This document shows, one piece after another, positions 49,856-62,401 of a stretch of DNA of 64,000 bases. This DNA comes from Dirofilaria immitis (lineage: Eukaryota > Nematoda > Chromadorea > Rhabditida > Onchocercidae): contig JAKNDB010000092.1 in NCBI GenBank assembly GCA_024305405.1, forward strand, positions 2,387,501 through 2,451,500. The letters are read 5' to 3'. A program made the translations under genes and the position numbers. Every line of letters starts with the position of its first letter. Position 1 is the stretch's first letter. The notes under the pieces were generated by a model. The model did not search any database. It saw only the letters and a program-made list of their open reading frames with translations, and was not told where the DNA came from.

Positions 49856-52800
49856 ATGGAGGATAGGTTGAATGTAATCGGAAATGCGTTGGAGGCTATT
49901 TACAATCCGACAATTAGCAACGAACGACGAGTGGCTGCATCTCAAGTGAGTAATGATTCTTCATTGTTATTTACAAACCTTGTCTTATCCACTGTAGAGT
50001 TGTCGCGGCGTATTTCGAATACCGACATACTGAGATCTCATAAAGGATATAATATTTTAGTAATTTCAGCTGAACTGTGAAAAACCCACTACCAATGATA
50101 CTGGAAATGGAATAAATGAATGCTATAATAGCTTTTGAAACACTAAGGCATATAATAATGGGTTTTAAATCAATATATTATATATTTTCTACTCATATTG
50201 AGTGAAACTGACGTTTTTCAAATCTTTTTTATTTAAACTAAAGAAAATAAAAATAGAATTCCTTCATAATTTCGAATGATTGTTATTTTGGCTTTGTCGT
50301 GAGGTTTTAGCTAACCGAAGATTAAGTAGAGATCATTTCTGTTAATTTTTAATAGACAAAAAGAACCGCAGGATATTTAGTTATTCATGAAGAATATAGC
50401 CTATACGGGACTAGCAAGATGGATGAGATAGATTTTTGAAGGCCAGATGAATTATTAAACAATCAGTAATGTTGAACAAGCGCATGTATTTGCGTAAATA
50501 TAATTCAATTTTATATAAATTACGGAGAGTGAAGTTGCTCTGTACTAGAAAGACCATTCATAATAGCGTAATGAGATTATGGTAGAGTAAGTATTTGAAA
50601 TTGGATTGTAATTTATATTTTGTTGTTATTCAAGGTTATCGAGTCGATAAAAGAATTACCTCCTGTTGATGTAGAGCAAATTGCCTATGCATTAATCTCT
50701 GAAAAGGATCTTATCCTTGCTCGAACAGGCTGGAATTTTCTTGAACATATCATTAAGTAAGTTTATGATGACTTCCAAATGACAAAGACTCAGTTTTTAG
50801 CTTTTCTCGAAAAAAAGGTTTTACTCCACTGATAATTTTCCTACTGAACTATTCCGAGGAATAGTATGTAGTATCATTCATAGCAAAGATAACTGACAGT
50901 AGAGTGAGATATATAAATTTCATTTGTCTGCTAGGACCTGTCATACATATGTAAGTGAAAACTATATTAAATTTTCAAATTATCGCAGATTTAAATGGTT
51001 AGAAATAGATGGACAATCACATCTGGCCATTCGACGTACTTGTTTTGCTGCAATGAAATCGGAAATCATGCTGCGAAATGAACTGAGATGTGCTGCAGCG
51101 CGATGTGTCGTGTTAATGATTGAGCATGAATGGCCTCAGAATTGGCCGGAACTTTTTGATGAGCTTGAGGATGTCAGTTTTTCTATTCACAAATAGTGCA
51201 TTTTTTTGCTAGGCCAAATGTGGACCTAAAATTGCTTTTAGGAAGCTTACTGAAATAATTTCTGTTTTGCTTTTTCTAATTTAATTACTGGTATTATAAT
51301 GACTGCTTCATGTGATTTTAGATTGCTTCTGTTTCTACAATACATGCTCAGATTCCATTTATTACGCTCCAGCTTTTGATCGAAAATGTAGTCACCTTGG
51401 TAAATGTTGAAAGCATGTCTAGAAGGAAAGACCTTAATAATGCCATTGCTTCTCATGTACCACGCATACTGCATAACATTCATTTTGCATTGCGTGAAGG
51501 TTTTGCCGAGTCAAAAGGTATATTGGTAATTTTGTTATTATTTTTGTATTGTTCAAATTAAAATTTATTGTAAATCATTGGGAATTGTTATATTATATGC
51601 ATTATTTATTACTTAAAAGAAAAATGGTTATTCAGAAACAAAAGAAGACCTTTTTGCCTGCTTCATTTTTTTGTATTTCATCGCAAATTATGAAATTAAG
51701 ATAGCCTAACTTTACTTAAAAATGGAACATATATTTATTTTGCTAATAACAGATATCGTTAAAATTGAACTCTTTTTAGATGAATCCTATTTTTGGTCCG
51801 TTCCGCTTTGGATTTGTTCGGCGAACTTGTTGAATGGCTGCCAGCTAATGTTTTAGAACCATACATAAATGATTTGTTATATACAATTTGTTTTTTTCTT
51901 GAAACGCCTCAGCACTGCATATATGAAGTGGTTCGAGAACATTTTTCCACATTAAAATTCAAATGTTATTTGCTTTATTGAGAAAAATAATATGAAGCTG
52001 TTATTGAGAAAAATAATGTGAAGATGTATAGATTAAAACTAAGAATATTTGCATTAATAGTCTTTAATTGTGTTTCTGATAAAATTGAAATACATGAAAT
52101 ATTAGGATGTCATTTTAGGCAGCAAAATGTTTGTGGAGGACAGCTTCACGTAAGCAAGCAAAAATGAAGAAAATCTTGTTCTTGCTCTTTTCGGTGATAT
52201 TCCAATGCGTTCGATTCTTAGAGCTGCAAAGTATGTGCTTTTCAAGTATTCCGCGTCGCATTTTTATACTTTACGAGAATGGAAAAAACTAAAACTTTCG
52301 AAGTATTCCATGTCGCATATTTTGTACTCTACGAGAATAGAAAAATTAAGTCAGAATTGTTTTTTCTAAAGCGATGGGAATAATTTACGTTTTCTTAAAG
52401 AACGTATTTAATTATTAATACTAAGCAAATTTAAATTACGATATAAAATGTAATTAATTATGTGAAATGAGTTTTTCTTATGAATTTCTTATGTAAATAC
52501 GACTGTTTAGAAAAAAGGTACAAATAAGGTGCTTTCTCGAGAAATAACACAGGACTTCATGTTTTGTTCAAAGTTTGAAATACTTGTAGTACAGTTTTGT
52601 ATGAAACGTATACTTAAATCCTTTATTCATAGGGAAAATATTTAAATTCTTTGTTCGTAGAGTAAATAAATTTTCTGTATATTTTTCATGCAAAATTTTT
52701 AGCCAAGCAGCTAGCGTTGGTGCTGATAATGTGGAACATTATCGTTTTCTAAAAATGCTTTGCAATGTTTTATCTTCGTTAGGAATTCATCTTGCCGATG

Positions 52801-55800
52801 TTTGGACGCAACGACCGCCTAATTTTGGCATGTATCTAGCTGCTATTGAAGCATTCTTTTCACACTCATCAGTGGTGAGTTGTTGAAACTTTTGATAAAT
52901 ACTTTTTATTTTACAGTAATTGCATCGTTTCAATCGTTTTTCCTTGTGATGATGCAAATGTAACATATTTCTAAGAATGCTGGGCATAATGAATTAAGAA
53001 GTACTTAAATGTGTTTTCATACTTGGTACTTGGTAAAATTAAATTTTTTAAAAACCTGGGAAATTTTGAGTGCGATATTTATTGCAGTATTTACGAAACG
53101 AAGCAGTCTCTGTATTTGCTTCATTAATAAATCACGACAGAATTAGAGATGACGAAATATTCAATGAATGTATTTGTCGCGTGATCATTTCTACACCCAA
53201 TTTATTGGAAAAAATCGGCTTTCCATCCCGGAACGACCATGAAACATGTCGCTTTTCGCAGCATGATTATGATGACGATAATGATTTCTCCCATGACTTT
53301 ACCCGTGAGATACAGTTTGATCATAATTATTCTTAATGATATCTTAGTATCTTCACATTCTCATAACATTGAAAAATCAGCAATCGATGTAGAATAGAAA
53401 ATATCATAAAAAATTATGAAAGTTTAAGCAATACTAATGGTGAAATTCTTACTTTCAGAATTTCGTGATCGTTCCTTGAAAGTTATTCGTTCTTGTTGTA
53501 CTGAAAAATATGCCGACTTGCTGATCAGTATTGTGGAGAAATGGTTTATTAGTCGATGCCTGGATCGTCCAGATTTAGGTGGGTTTATTTGATATGTATG
53601 TAATAAAATTTTTTCACATTAGACATAGCTTTCCATCGTTTTTAGTTGTCTCCAGTTTTTTCTCGCAGTCCATGAAAACATGATTTGAAGCAATTTTGAA
53701 CATTTTGCCGGTCTTAAGTCATTGTTAATATTATCAATTTTACTAAATTAATCGTTCATTGTCGTTGTATTTATAACTGAATTAATGCATGAATTGTCAA
53801 TATTTTTTCAATATATTGTCAATATTTTTAATGAAAATTTATTATAAAAATTATGTAGTTTTCAGTGAGACAAACCGAATGGGATGCAATGCAACGATTT
53901 TCGAAACTTGTCTTGTGGGAATGTCATAACAGAAAACTATTAAAACCTGTATATTATTTCATTTCCAGTTTTTTGTACTTCATTTCTTCTTTCTTAATTT
54001 CTATTTCTTCTTTTTTAATTCTCGAGATTTCATTATTTTTTCAGGATGAATATAAAAGATTAAGTTCATTATTTAATGGAATGTTGATATTAATGGCAAA
54101 CTGTACCTCCCCGATATTAATGAATAATTTATTATCTATGCTCTCCACCTTGTTGATCACTGTTGGAAGTTATCCGCAATTGCTTATTTCTTTGCTGGCT
54201 GAGGTAATTTTACATTGCATATAAATCACTATTATTCAGTGTAAAAAGTAATTTAATGCAAAAATAGTTATCTCTCACTACTGAATACATTTATAATTAT
54301 GAGTAGAAAAAATAAATATATCAATGAATTGCGGAGTAATAAAATTTTGCTAGGATCATTCATTGAATGCTTTCAGTTGCGACGACCTTTGAGCGATAAA
54401 GCGGATGATGATATTGATGAGAAATCTGTAAAGAGACACTGTATAGCTTTATTATTAAGAGTAGTCACTATTTTTGCTGACGACATCAAAGTTTGTTTAC
54501 CGATTTGATTTATCCTGCTGATAGGAAGCTAAGATTTCAAGATTATCGATTCGGAAATAGCAGTTAATCATCTCAATTCCATTTCTTGTTCTGATCCTTA
54601 TCATCGTTATTAACTTCTTTCTATTTCACTGTTATAGGAACAAGCTGGAATCATTTTGGAATTTTGTCTTTCAATACGTTCTTCTTTATCATTGATGCAG
54701 TTAGCTTCTTGTATGCAAGTAGTTGCTGCATTAAGTAACTCTTTGTGTTGATTTTGCAACGCAAAATAATTTCCTTTCTAGTGCCTTATCCGATACTTCG
54801 TGTTATTTTCTTCAAGCTGAAATTCAAGAGTAAGTGTTTGGTGGTTTGAAAGTTTTTCAGTGTGGACAGTTTTTTCTATCCGTTACTTTAATTTTAATTT
54901 TCAAAACGAAATTTTTTTATTCACTGAGTTTAGTAACAATATAAAAAGTCAACTGTAGTGTTTTCCAATGTGACATGGCATTCCTGGCTTATTTCGGTTT
55001 CACTTCTCCCGCACCAGCAAATATGGCAGAAGCAACAAGATCGTCTTTCATGCTTAATCGTCGAAAGGTTATTTTCATTCACAGTTGTTCCTCGTTGCAT
55101 TCAGTAAAGCATTCTCGCCTGTAAAATTTCTCGGTTTTAATTTAAAATTACAGTTTCGAGCGCATTTATCGACTTTGGAAGGAATAATGGCGCAAACTCA
55201 GTCGACCGCTCCTCCCTTTCATCCCGCATATAGCGCTTTCCGACCAATTTTACCAATAATATTTTTATCAGTGAAGTAAGTTTTTATAAATAATATTTCC
55301 TATTGATTTTGCTACGGAAATTAGTTATAAATGATGAAATATTATGTTTGAGGAAAAAGAATGCCTCCTACGTCTAAAGTTTAAATATGAGTTGAGATTG
55401 TAAAGATATTAAAAAATTGCAGTCGAGAGAAATATATCAGAAGAAGTTGTATTTCCGATTTACTGCTGGCTTGTTGAAGTAAAAAGTTGAACTTTAGATT
55501 GAATTTATAGTCATTGCTTTATTTATAATTAATTATTTGTTGCAAGTCATACGTTTCATAATCGAATGGTGTAACATAATTTTAAAATAAAAGAAATTTT
55601 CACATATATAACAAAAATTTGTTTGAATTAGTGAATAAGTTAATAATAGTTGATATCGTTCAGTATTAATGTGGTAAAGATTGATTTGTAAAATTTTTTA
55701 TTATTGGGAACAACCCAGTTGAATTTTTCCTTTGTTATTGGTTGGTATCGTCTTTGTGATTTTTATTTTTACAAAAGCATCAAAAATACTTCTCGGTCAG

Positions 55801-58800
55801 TAAGGAAAATTTCTTTCGTTTCAGACGTTTAAACTCATTATATGATCCAAAAATGCAAATATTATACATATATCATATGGTCCTTTATCAATTTTTGAAA
55901 TTACTACTAGTGAACGACAACAATTATTAACATGTGAGACTTTTTTAGAAAACTAATTTAAGAATCTTTAGACAAAAAATTTATATGGAAATTTTTTTTA
56001 TTCTCAATAATTTGAATTTTTTAACCTTTCTGATTCCTGAACTGTTAACTTATTTTGTTCCTTTTTATGTTAGCATTCACCCATTCTTCACTGCATTTAT
56101 TGCGTTGTTTTTTTCATCATCTTCAAAACTTCTGTTTCTGCTTATCAGCAGTATAATTTTTAGCGATTGATTCATGCTCGTCTTCAACGGCTCGAATTTT
56201 GTTCGATGATCCAGGAACTCATGCCCGTGCCTTCTTTTTTGACGTTACAGAAAAAGTGTAAGTTTTTTTTTTTTTTTTTTTACCTCCATTCTCTTTACTG
56301 ATTAGTAAACAGTATTTTTATTTTAAGAAAACTGAGTAAGCATTAGATCTTTTTCAGGCAAACTTTAATTGGGTATTTTGCAACTAAAGCAACCAAACAG
56401 TTATTTTCTGATTCAGAGATAAGCAACTGGGCATTATTGCTTTCATATCACCTCACTTTTGTTCCAGACTTTCGTTTGCGATTTTGGTTAAGGAGAACCT
56501 GGTATGTTATACTGACTGGAATTAAACATTGTAATAAAACACTGTTGCTATTAAAAAACATAGATTTAATTTTTAAGTATTTTTGGTGAATAGTATAATA
56601 ACACTTAGTAATAGTAATTTTCTTAAGGAAACCATTTTTATGTGCATGTCCAGAATTTGCATATCGCAGTGTAAGACAGCTTTTGCTGATAGTGGTTGAA
56701 GAACTGAGCAAGCGGTTGCAGAATAGATGGGAGCAACTTTCAGCATCCGAATGCTGTTAGTTCTTTGGTATTTCCTGATTTTGTTTTTGCTTTTTAGCCA
56801 TTAACTGACTAATTTTTCCAGTTTAACCCATCTGTAAATGTAAGCTTTTGGTAGATAAAGAATATATCGAATTTATGAAAAGTTTTTTGTCATTGAAGGA
56901 TTTATTGATTCCTCAATTCAAAAATTTCCTGCAGTTTTTTTATCATTAAAATTTGTTGGATAATTACATTTCAAAGCGTTTAAAAAACTTTTGTTAGTAA
57001 TTATATTGTTTGCAGCAGAAGAGGATGAACCTTCTCAAGAACAACTTTTAAATGAACATATGACTTGTACTTTGACCCGGGAATGTGCTTTTCTTTGCGA
57101 GATTTATTTGGGATTTCTGATGCGGGTAAAAAATTTTTGAAGAGTTCTACCGTTAGCTAATTCTAATAATATTTTTGCATAAGAAGTATATATAACATGT
57201 AGTTATGCCATTAAAATTTATTGCAGGTGAGAAAATCGAGGAAGCATCCTGCATAAAAAAATGTTTTTTGAAAGACGAGGTTTATTATTTATCGTCCCGA
57301 ATTGTAATGCTCTTTGCATATGTAATTTGTTCGAAAATTTTTATCAGCATAATTTCAACTGCTAAAAATAAAATTATTTTCCAGAATTTAACTATAATCT
57401 TTTACACATGCATTATTTTCTGAATGGCTACGAATGTATTTCGGCGAAGCGCATCTATTTTAATCGACAAACTTAAGTAGAAAATTGATCTGTATTTAGG
57501 GTTTTTTTTTCAGGAAGTAATTGGAAAAATCGTTGAGTGCATGTTTTTGTGCTTAACTTATCGTGATGCAACTTCAGTAGTTCGAATAATACCTGTTTGT
57601 AGGAACGCCGTTAGAAATGTTCGTTGCAGAATTGCCTCGTTTTGAAATTATGAATATTCCATGCAAATCTCTTATTTCTTTCATCTGAAAATAATATCAA
57701 AATTGGGGATATTACTTCCAGAATAAATTCTCTGTTCAATATTTTTTCAGTTAAGTGAAAAGTGTAATGAAGAAATAGGTGTCTTCATGCTTGTTCAAAG
57801 TATCCAGAGTTTACAAATTCATGGATCGGATGAGTTAGCTGTCACTCATCTTCTATCTCTTGTTTTTTAATTTATGCTTCTCTGGTGAGTCGAATTATTT
57901 TATAGACACGTAGAATGCAACTTACGTCTCATAATTAATCACTTGCATAGTAACCTATCATTTAGCAAATTATATATAGATAGTCTTCCGAAGTTAAATC
58001 CTGTATAAGTATATGTATGTTTGTGATATATTAGTAATTCCTTAACTTTTCCTATTTGTTTAAATTGTTGGTAAATAAGCGGGAAGTGCATGAATATATC
58101 AAGTAGTTTTCATTCTTAACATTTATTTTAAAACTGTATTCTGCTTTCCTTTAATTTTTGACCTTCAGAAAAATGATTTTGATAAAGCTCTTATAAATAA
58201 AATTCATATCAGTCATTTAGAAAATTTTATTATTATTTGAAACTTTGAAAAATAGAAACTAAATATATTTTTCAGAGAGAGCGATTCATGAGTCTGTCGC
58301 AAATATTGCAGCAAGTACCGGGGTGTTCCATAGAAGATGTGCAAAGATTGGACCAGCGGATCGCATCTATGAAGTGTAACAAAGACTTTGCAAATGAAAA
58401 GATGAAGAGAGAAATCATGAAAAAGTTACTGCGAACTATAATAGCAGTTAGTTTTCTATGACTTTTGCGAGGCGAAAGTGTTGATTATTAGTTGACAGTT
58501 TACTGCCTTTGCGGGTTATTTATGTCATTTAAATCCTTCATTTTCGAAATATTTTGAATTCCTACTTGAATTAATTTTTATTGATTTATTTATATTGAGG
58601 AATCAACATACTATTTGCGGGATAGAAAAAGCAAGGGCTATAGAAATTAGTCCAAACAAAATCGTTTTCCTTCTATTCGATTATGATCGGAATGTTAAAT
58701 TATGTAATCGAAATATTTTAGTGCTAGTATTAACCTCTACTTTTTCCGATTACATTTTTGTTGAATCATGTTTCAATATATTTCAGACTTCAGTTGGTGA

Positions 58801-58909
58801 GCAGCACAGAAGACCAATCTATCTTCGTCCACTGCCACCTATTCTGAAAAATAAGGAATATCCTGAAGAAGGCTTCACGGACTTGGAATTTATATTTGGT
58901 GACACCTGA
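49856..58909 (+). CDS. XPO5: Exportin-5
   Basis: Twenty-four exons: 49856-49945, 50635-50756, 50989-51172, 51322-51517, 51780-51927, 52119-52230, 52703-52874, 53088-53304, 53459-53578, 53866-53948, 54045-54203, 54354-54490, 54638-54829, 54959-55067, 55154-55275, 55825-55933, 56164-56257, 56358-56501, 56628-56755, 57016-57125, 57514-57594, 57751-57884, 58276-58446 and 58787-58909. Diagnostic matches: HEWPQNWPELFDEL (importin-beta-like HEAT), FPSRNDHETCRFSQ followed by DYDDDNDF (exportin-5 has FPS...DFDSDEDF here), FVPDFRLRFWLR, and LDQRIASMKCNKDF near the end. Exportin-5 carries pre-miRNAs and other double-stranded RNAs out of the nucleus with RanGTP. Missing bases are inferred in 51790-51794, 52160-52164, 54353-54354, 54742-54744 (two), 55849-55853 and 57863-57868. 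The sum is then 1087 codons plus stop, near the 1204 of the human protein. Confidence 0.93.
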
Positions 58910-58940
58910 TTTTTTCAGCTCTGTTTAAAATGCATTTGTA

Positions 58941-58946
58941 AATAAA
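58941..58946 (+). terminator. AATAAA signal of exportin-5
   Basis: An AATAAA hexamer 32 bases after the exportin-5 stop. Confidence 0.6.
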
Positions 58947-60250
58947 ATTTATGTTAAATCTGTTATCCTGTTGTTGTAGCTCTTCCTATGAACTGAAATA
59001 AATGGGCAACCAGACAGTTCTTGTCATGAAGTGGGTAATAAAATTAATGGTTAGTATTATAATCATGTTTGGATTGCATTCTTGTAAGGCTGAGCCTCAA
59101 TATTTCTAAACGGCGACAAACACTACTTCACGCACCTTTCAACGAAATATTCATAGCATTGTTGTGGTTCTGTTCCCGATCTCCTCACTGAATTCTTTTT
59201 TCCTTCCAGTGGCGTTTTTTCTTTATCAGTTTTTCTTTACCGATTCTTCAACACATATTTGCTGATTATTGCATTGCCTCTAAAGAACAATTAATAAGAC
59301 CAGCCTATTCCTAATTATAAATAATGTGAACCGATATTGCGGTGATCTGATACGACAATTGAGGTATCACGTCGAACCGGAAAGGATGAAAACAAATATT
59401 CGGTATTCGAATAATCATCGGGATACTGATTAAGCCTCCGCATTTCAAGTGCAACATTTATTGGATTGCAATAATTTTGCAGACTGCTTGCAGGGAAGGG
59501 TTGTCATGAAAAAATGAGAACCTTTTTGTTGTGGAGGACAAATAAGTGTTCACAGATAATTATATTTGGAAAGGCTTGTTGGGTTAGAAGTTGCTAATTG
59601 GTAACAGAAAGTTGTTACGTCACTCGGGAATTGATTGCTAACGGTTTTTCCAGTCTCTTGGAAGGATGAAAGGATTTCGTTTCTACTGATTGTGAGATCT
59701 TGACTGTGGCGTGACCGTTTACCACTGGAACCTTACTGAACAATTCCGCAAAAAACCTTTGATTAGCAACAACTATGTGTATATCCTTTCGAGGGAAGGA
59801 TATGTGCGAAGCATAATCATCTGAGGTACATGAGATAAAAAAATAAGATATCTAAAGACGTGAATTGAAATCGATTGTATACCATATCATATAAAAAAGC
59901 GTTACCGATCATTTAGCTACGTTTGTTAATATACGCAAGATAAAGCAAACAACATATAACGACAGTAAAAATTGTTTGTAAACGATAACAATCGAATATT
60001 TTGACAGAAATTAAATTTAATATCAACCAAAAACCATGAAAGGTGACTTCTTAAACCTGAGTGTCAATTATGGAATCATATAATTTCTTCGAGTTTCTCG
60101 ATAATTGCATGAAAAAAATTTTTGTATGCTTTAAAAGATTGATGAATAGTAGATTGATGAATGCGACCTTTCCTGTTCGATGTTTCGAATTTGCTTCTAG
60201 CATGAGACACTTTAATATTTATTCTACTAACAAAAAACTGTACAAAGCAA
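58947..60250. other. Spacer downstream of exportin-5
   Basis: Includes a less AT-rich patch at 59330-59480 without a coding frame, and copy B of a dispersed repeat at 59500-59700. No gene supported. Confidence 0.5.
59500..59700 (+). repeat. Dispersed repeat, copy B
   Basis: Same orientation as, and similar to, 28355-28545 (see copy A). Its reading frame is broken, so it is a diverged relic. Confidence 0.65.
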
Positions 60251-60254
60251 GGAA

Positions 60255-61175
60255 TCAAGATTTTCTGGATATATATTTTTGATTTTTGACAGCTTGCAAA
60301 TTTTGTCTGCAACGTGCAATAATTTTTTCTACGTCAACACTTAGTTTCATGGGCGCAGTAAACGCGGGACAAATTACTTCATTCTTCACGTCAAGCCACT
60401 TTATTATCTCCACCATAAGGTATGTTAAAGATGCTGAAAATCTTGATGACAAGGGGACAGTGCAGCCTCTCGAGGTTTCCAATCAACTGCGATAAAATCG
60501 TTTAGCATATTAGCAGCTTCTTCAATTTGTTTCCACTGTTCGAATAATTTGCTGGCAATGATATCGATTTCAAGCTCGATTCGTGCCATTAATCAGGGCT
60601 GCCAGTTTGATAAATGTAGCATTAGCGATGTGTACTGAGGCATCTGAAAATTATGGGAAACAAGCATGTATATTTATAATTTCTGGACAATTTTGCATCA
60701 ATTTAATAACAATAACCTTCAATGCTGATTGTTATAAACAATGAATGAAGCACAACGATGGTATAGAGTGAACTCCAAAGCGTCCAGAAACATTAATGCA
60801 ACAATACTTAAGTGATGAACTGGAGTCACAAGAACGCCATAGCTTTCTAGCTAAGTTCCGCTTGGAATGAGATGAATTCCCAAAAAGGGTCTTTCATCGT
60901 TGGATAAAAGGAATTTTGGTAAGCGTTCTTAAGTGATAGTCATTACAGTATAAAATGCTCATGTTTTATTAAACATTGCCTTTCTCGTAGCTTCCAATTG
61001 TGCATTGAGATTTTTCCATGTATCAACGAAATTAACTATAACTTTGATGCATTTCTCGATTTTACAAATTTCATTAAAACACTCCATCTCCATTCTATTC
61101 AAATTTTCTCCGGCATTCATCGTATCCAAAGATTTTGTTCCAATAAAAGTGAGATATTAAAAATCATCCTGAAAG
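60255..61175 (-). other. Coiled-coil gene or pseudogene, unassigned
   Basis: Exon 1 follows TTACTTTCAG (about 61175) and starts with ATG. After a likely missing A at about 61133-61136 it reads MNAGENLNRMEMECFNEICK and VDTWKNLNAQLEATRKA, a heptad-rich helix. Exon 2 (after TTTTCAG at about 60646) has ASVHIANATFIKLAALI, then, in a shifted frame, ELEIDIIASKLFEQWKQIEE and NMLNDFIAVDW. The 3' part (60255-60482) is open in a third frame. The fragments look coding, but the frame changes more often than elsewhere, so decay is as likely as base errors. No family recognised. A small subunit of a tethering or scaffold complex is possible. Confidence 0.35.
60770..60921 (+). other. Orphan plus-strand coding patch with a stop
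   Basis: In one frame: RPETLMQQYLSDELESQERH, then FLAKFRLE, a TGA (60868-60870), then DEFPKRVFHRWIKGIL up to a GTAAGC donor at 60919. Coherent protein-like composition, one in-frame stop, no known family. It lies between the two exon groups of the minus-strand coiled-coil gene, inside its intron. Confidence 0.3.
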
Positions 61176-61249
61176 TAAATTTCAAAAGTTACAGGAATGA
61201 AGCTCAGACTAACAATAGAGAAAATATTTCAGACCAACCCACTTGTTAG

Positions 61250-62401
61250 CCTGTTCACTAGAATACATTCTTCCGGAATGTGCCGCCATTACATCCAACT
61301 ATTACCATAGTAAAACTTGTCACGGCATTCTTGTTATTCGGTGGCTAGGGTAGGAATTTCTATTAATCAAAAATACCATTCATTACTAGCTGACGGAGGA
61401 TTGATCTACAGCGTATTATTTTCTCAATACTAGAGCTTCGCTCCCTCCCTTCTCTTCATCGAATCTCTGGGATCTTTGCGGTCTGTAATTCTCTATCAAT
61501 AGTCGATCATACTTTCCATATCACATGGATACTGATCTTTCGAGAGTTATCCGAGAAGTAGTTCAGTACTACTCAGCTTTTGATTTCGGGAATCAACTAC
61601 TTCTTCTGGATAATGATAACGGCCATCAGTACTTCCTTTGCATAGTTTCTAAGTTTTGATTGTTCGGATTTGTAATGCTGTGACGCTACTTCTTAGAAAA
61701 GATATGTGTCAAAGCATTTTGCAAACGATCGAATTGGTTTCATAAGTGACCTTGCTTTATCATCATAGTAAGGTTTAATTGCAAACAACAGGAACAATTA
61801 TTAATTCTCTGTTGCTCTCTTGTAAATTTAAGATCTATCACATTTTCATCTGTCACGTTCAATTAATGATACAACCTGGAATCTGACTTTTTTGTAAATG
61901 ATTTGGGCGAGTAAGAAGACAATACGAAACGTGATTTCAGTTCTGTTGAGTTGAATTTTTCGAATATAGTACTATTACACACCAATATAAATAGTTGATA
62001 AGTCAGGAGAATTATTCATAAAATCATAATCATAAACAAATGGATAAATTAATGATCTGTCGCAACAAGTATGAAAAAGTACACTGATAATATGCATGAT
62101 TGTTTTTTGTACCTACAAATTAATTCAAAGAAGAGACATTAATTTAAACAATCAGATATACATTAGCTTCAAATATTTTAAAAATATTTCCTTTCTAACT
62201 GAATATTACAAACAAATTTCATCTCATCTCTTATTCTCCTGCTGCTTAATGTTTAAAATAAAGTGTTGAAAGGAGTCAGAAATTTTAAAAGTAATAATTT
62301 CTTCAGCAACCGTATAATTTATAAAAACTACAGTACTACTCCTTGAGTTTTTCTTCCGTCCTTCGCACAAAATGTAATTCAAATGATCTTCTGATAACGC
62401 T
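61250..62401. other. Spacer, no gene seen
   Basis: The first 300 bp are less AT-rich and precede the minus-strand coiled-coil gene, so they may be its promoter. The rest shows nothing recognisable. Confidence 0.45.
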
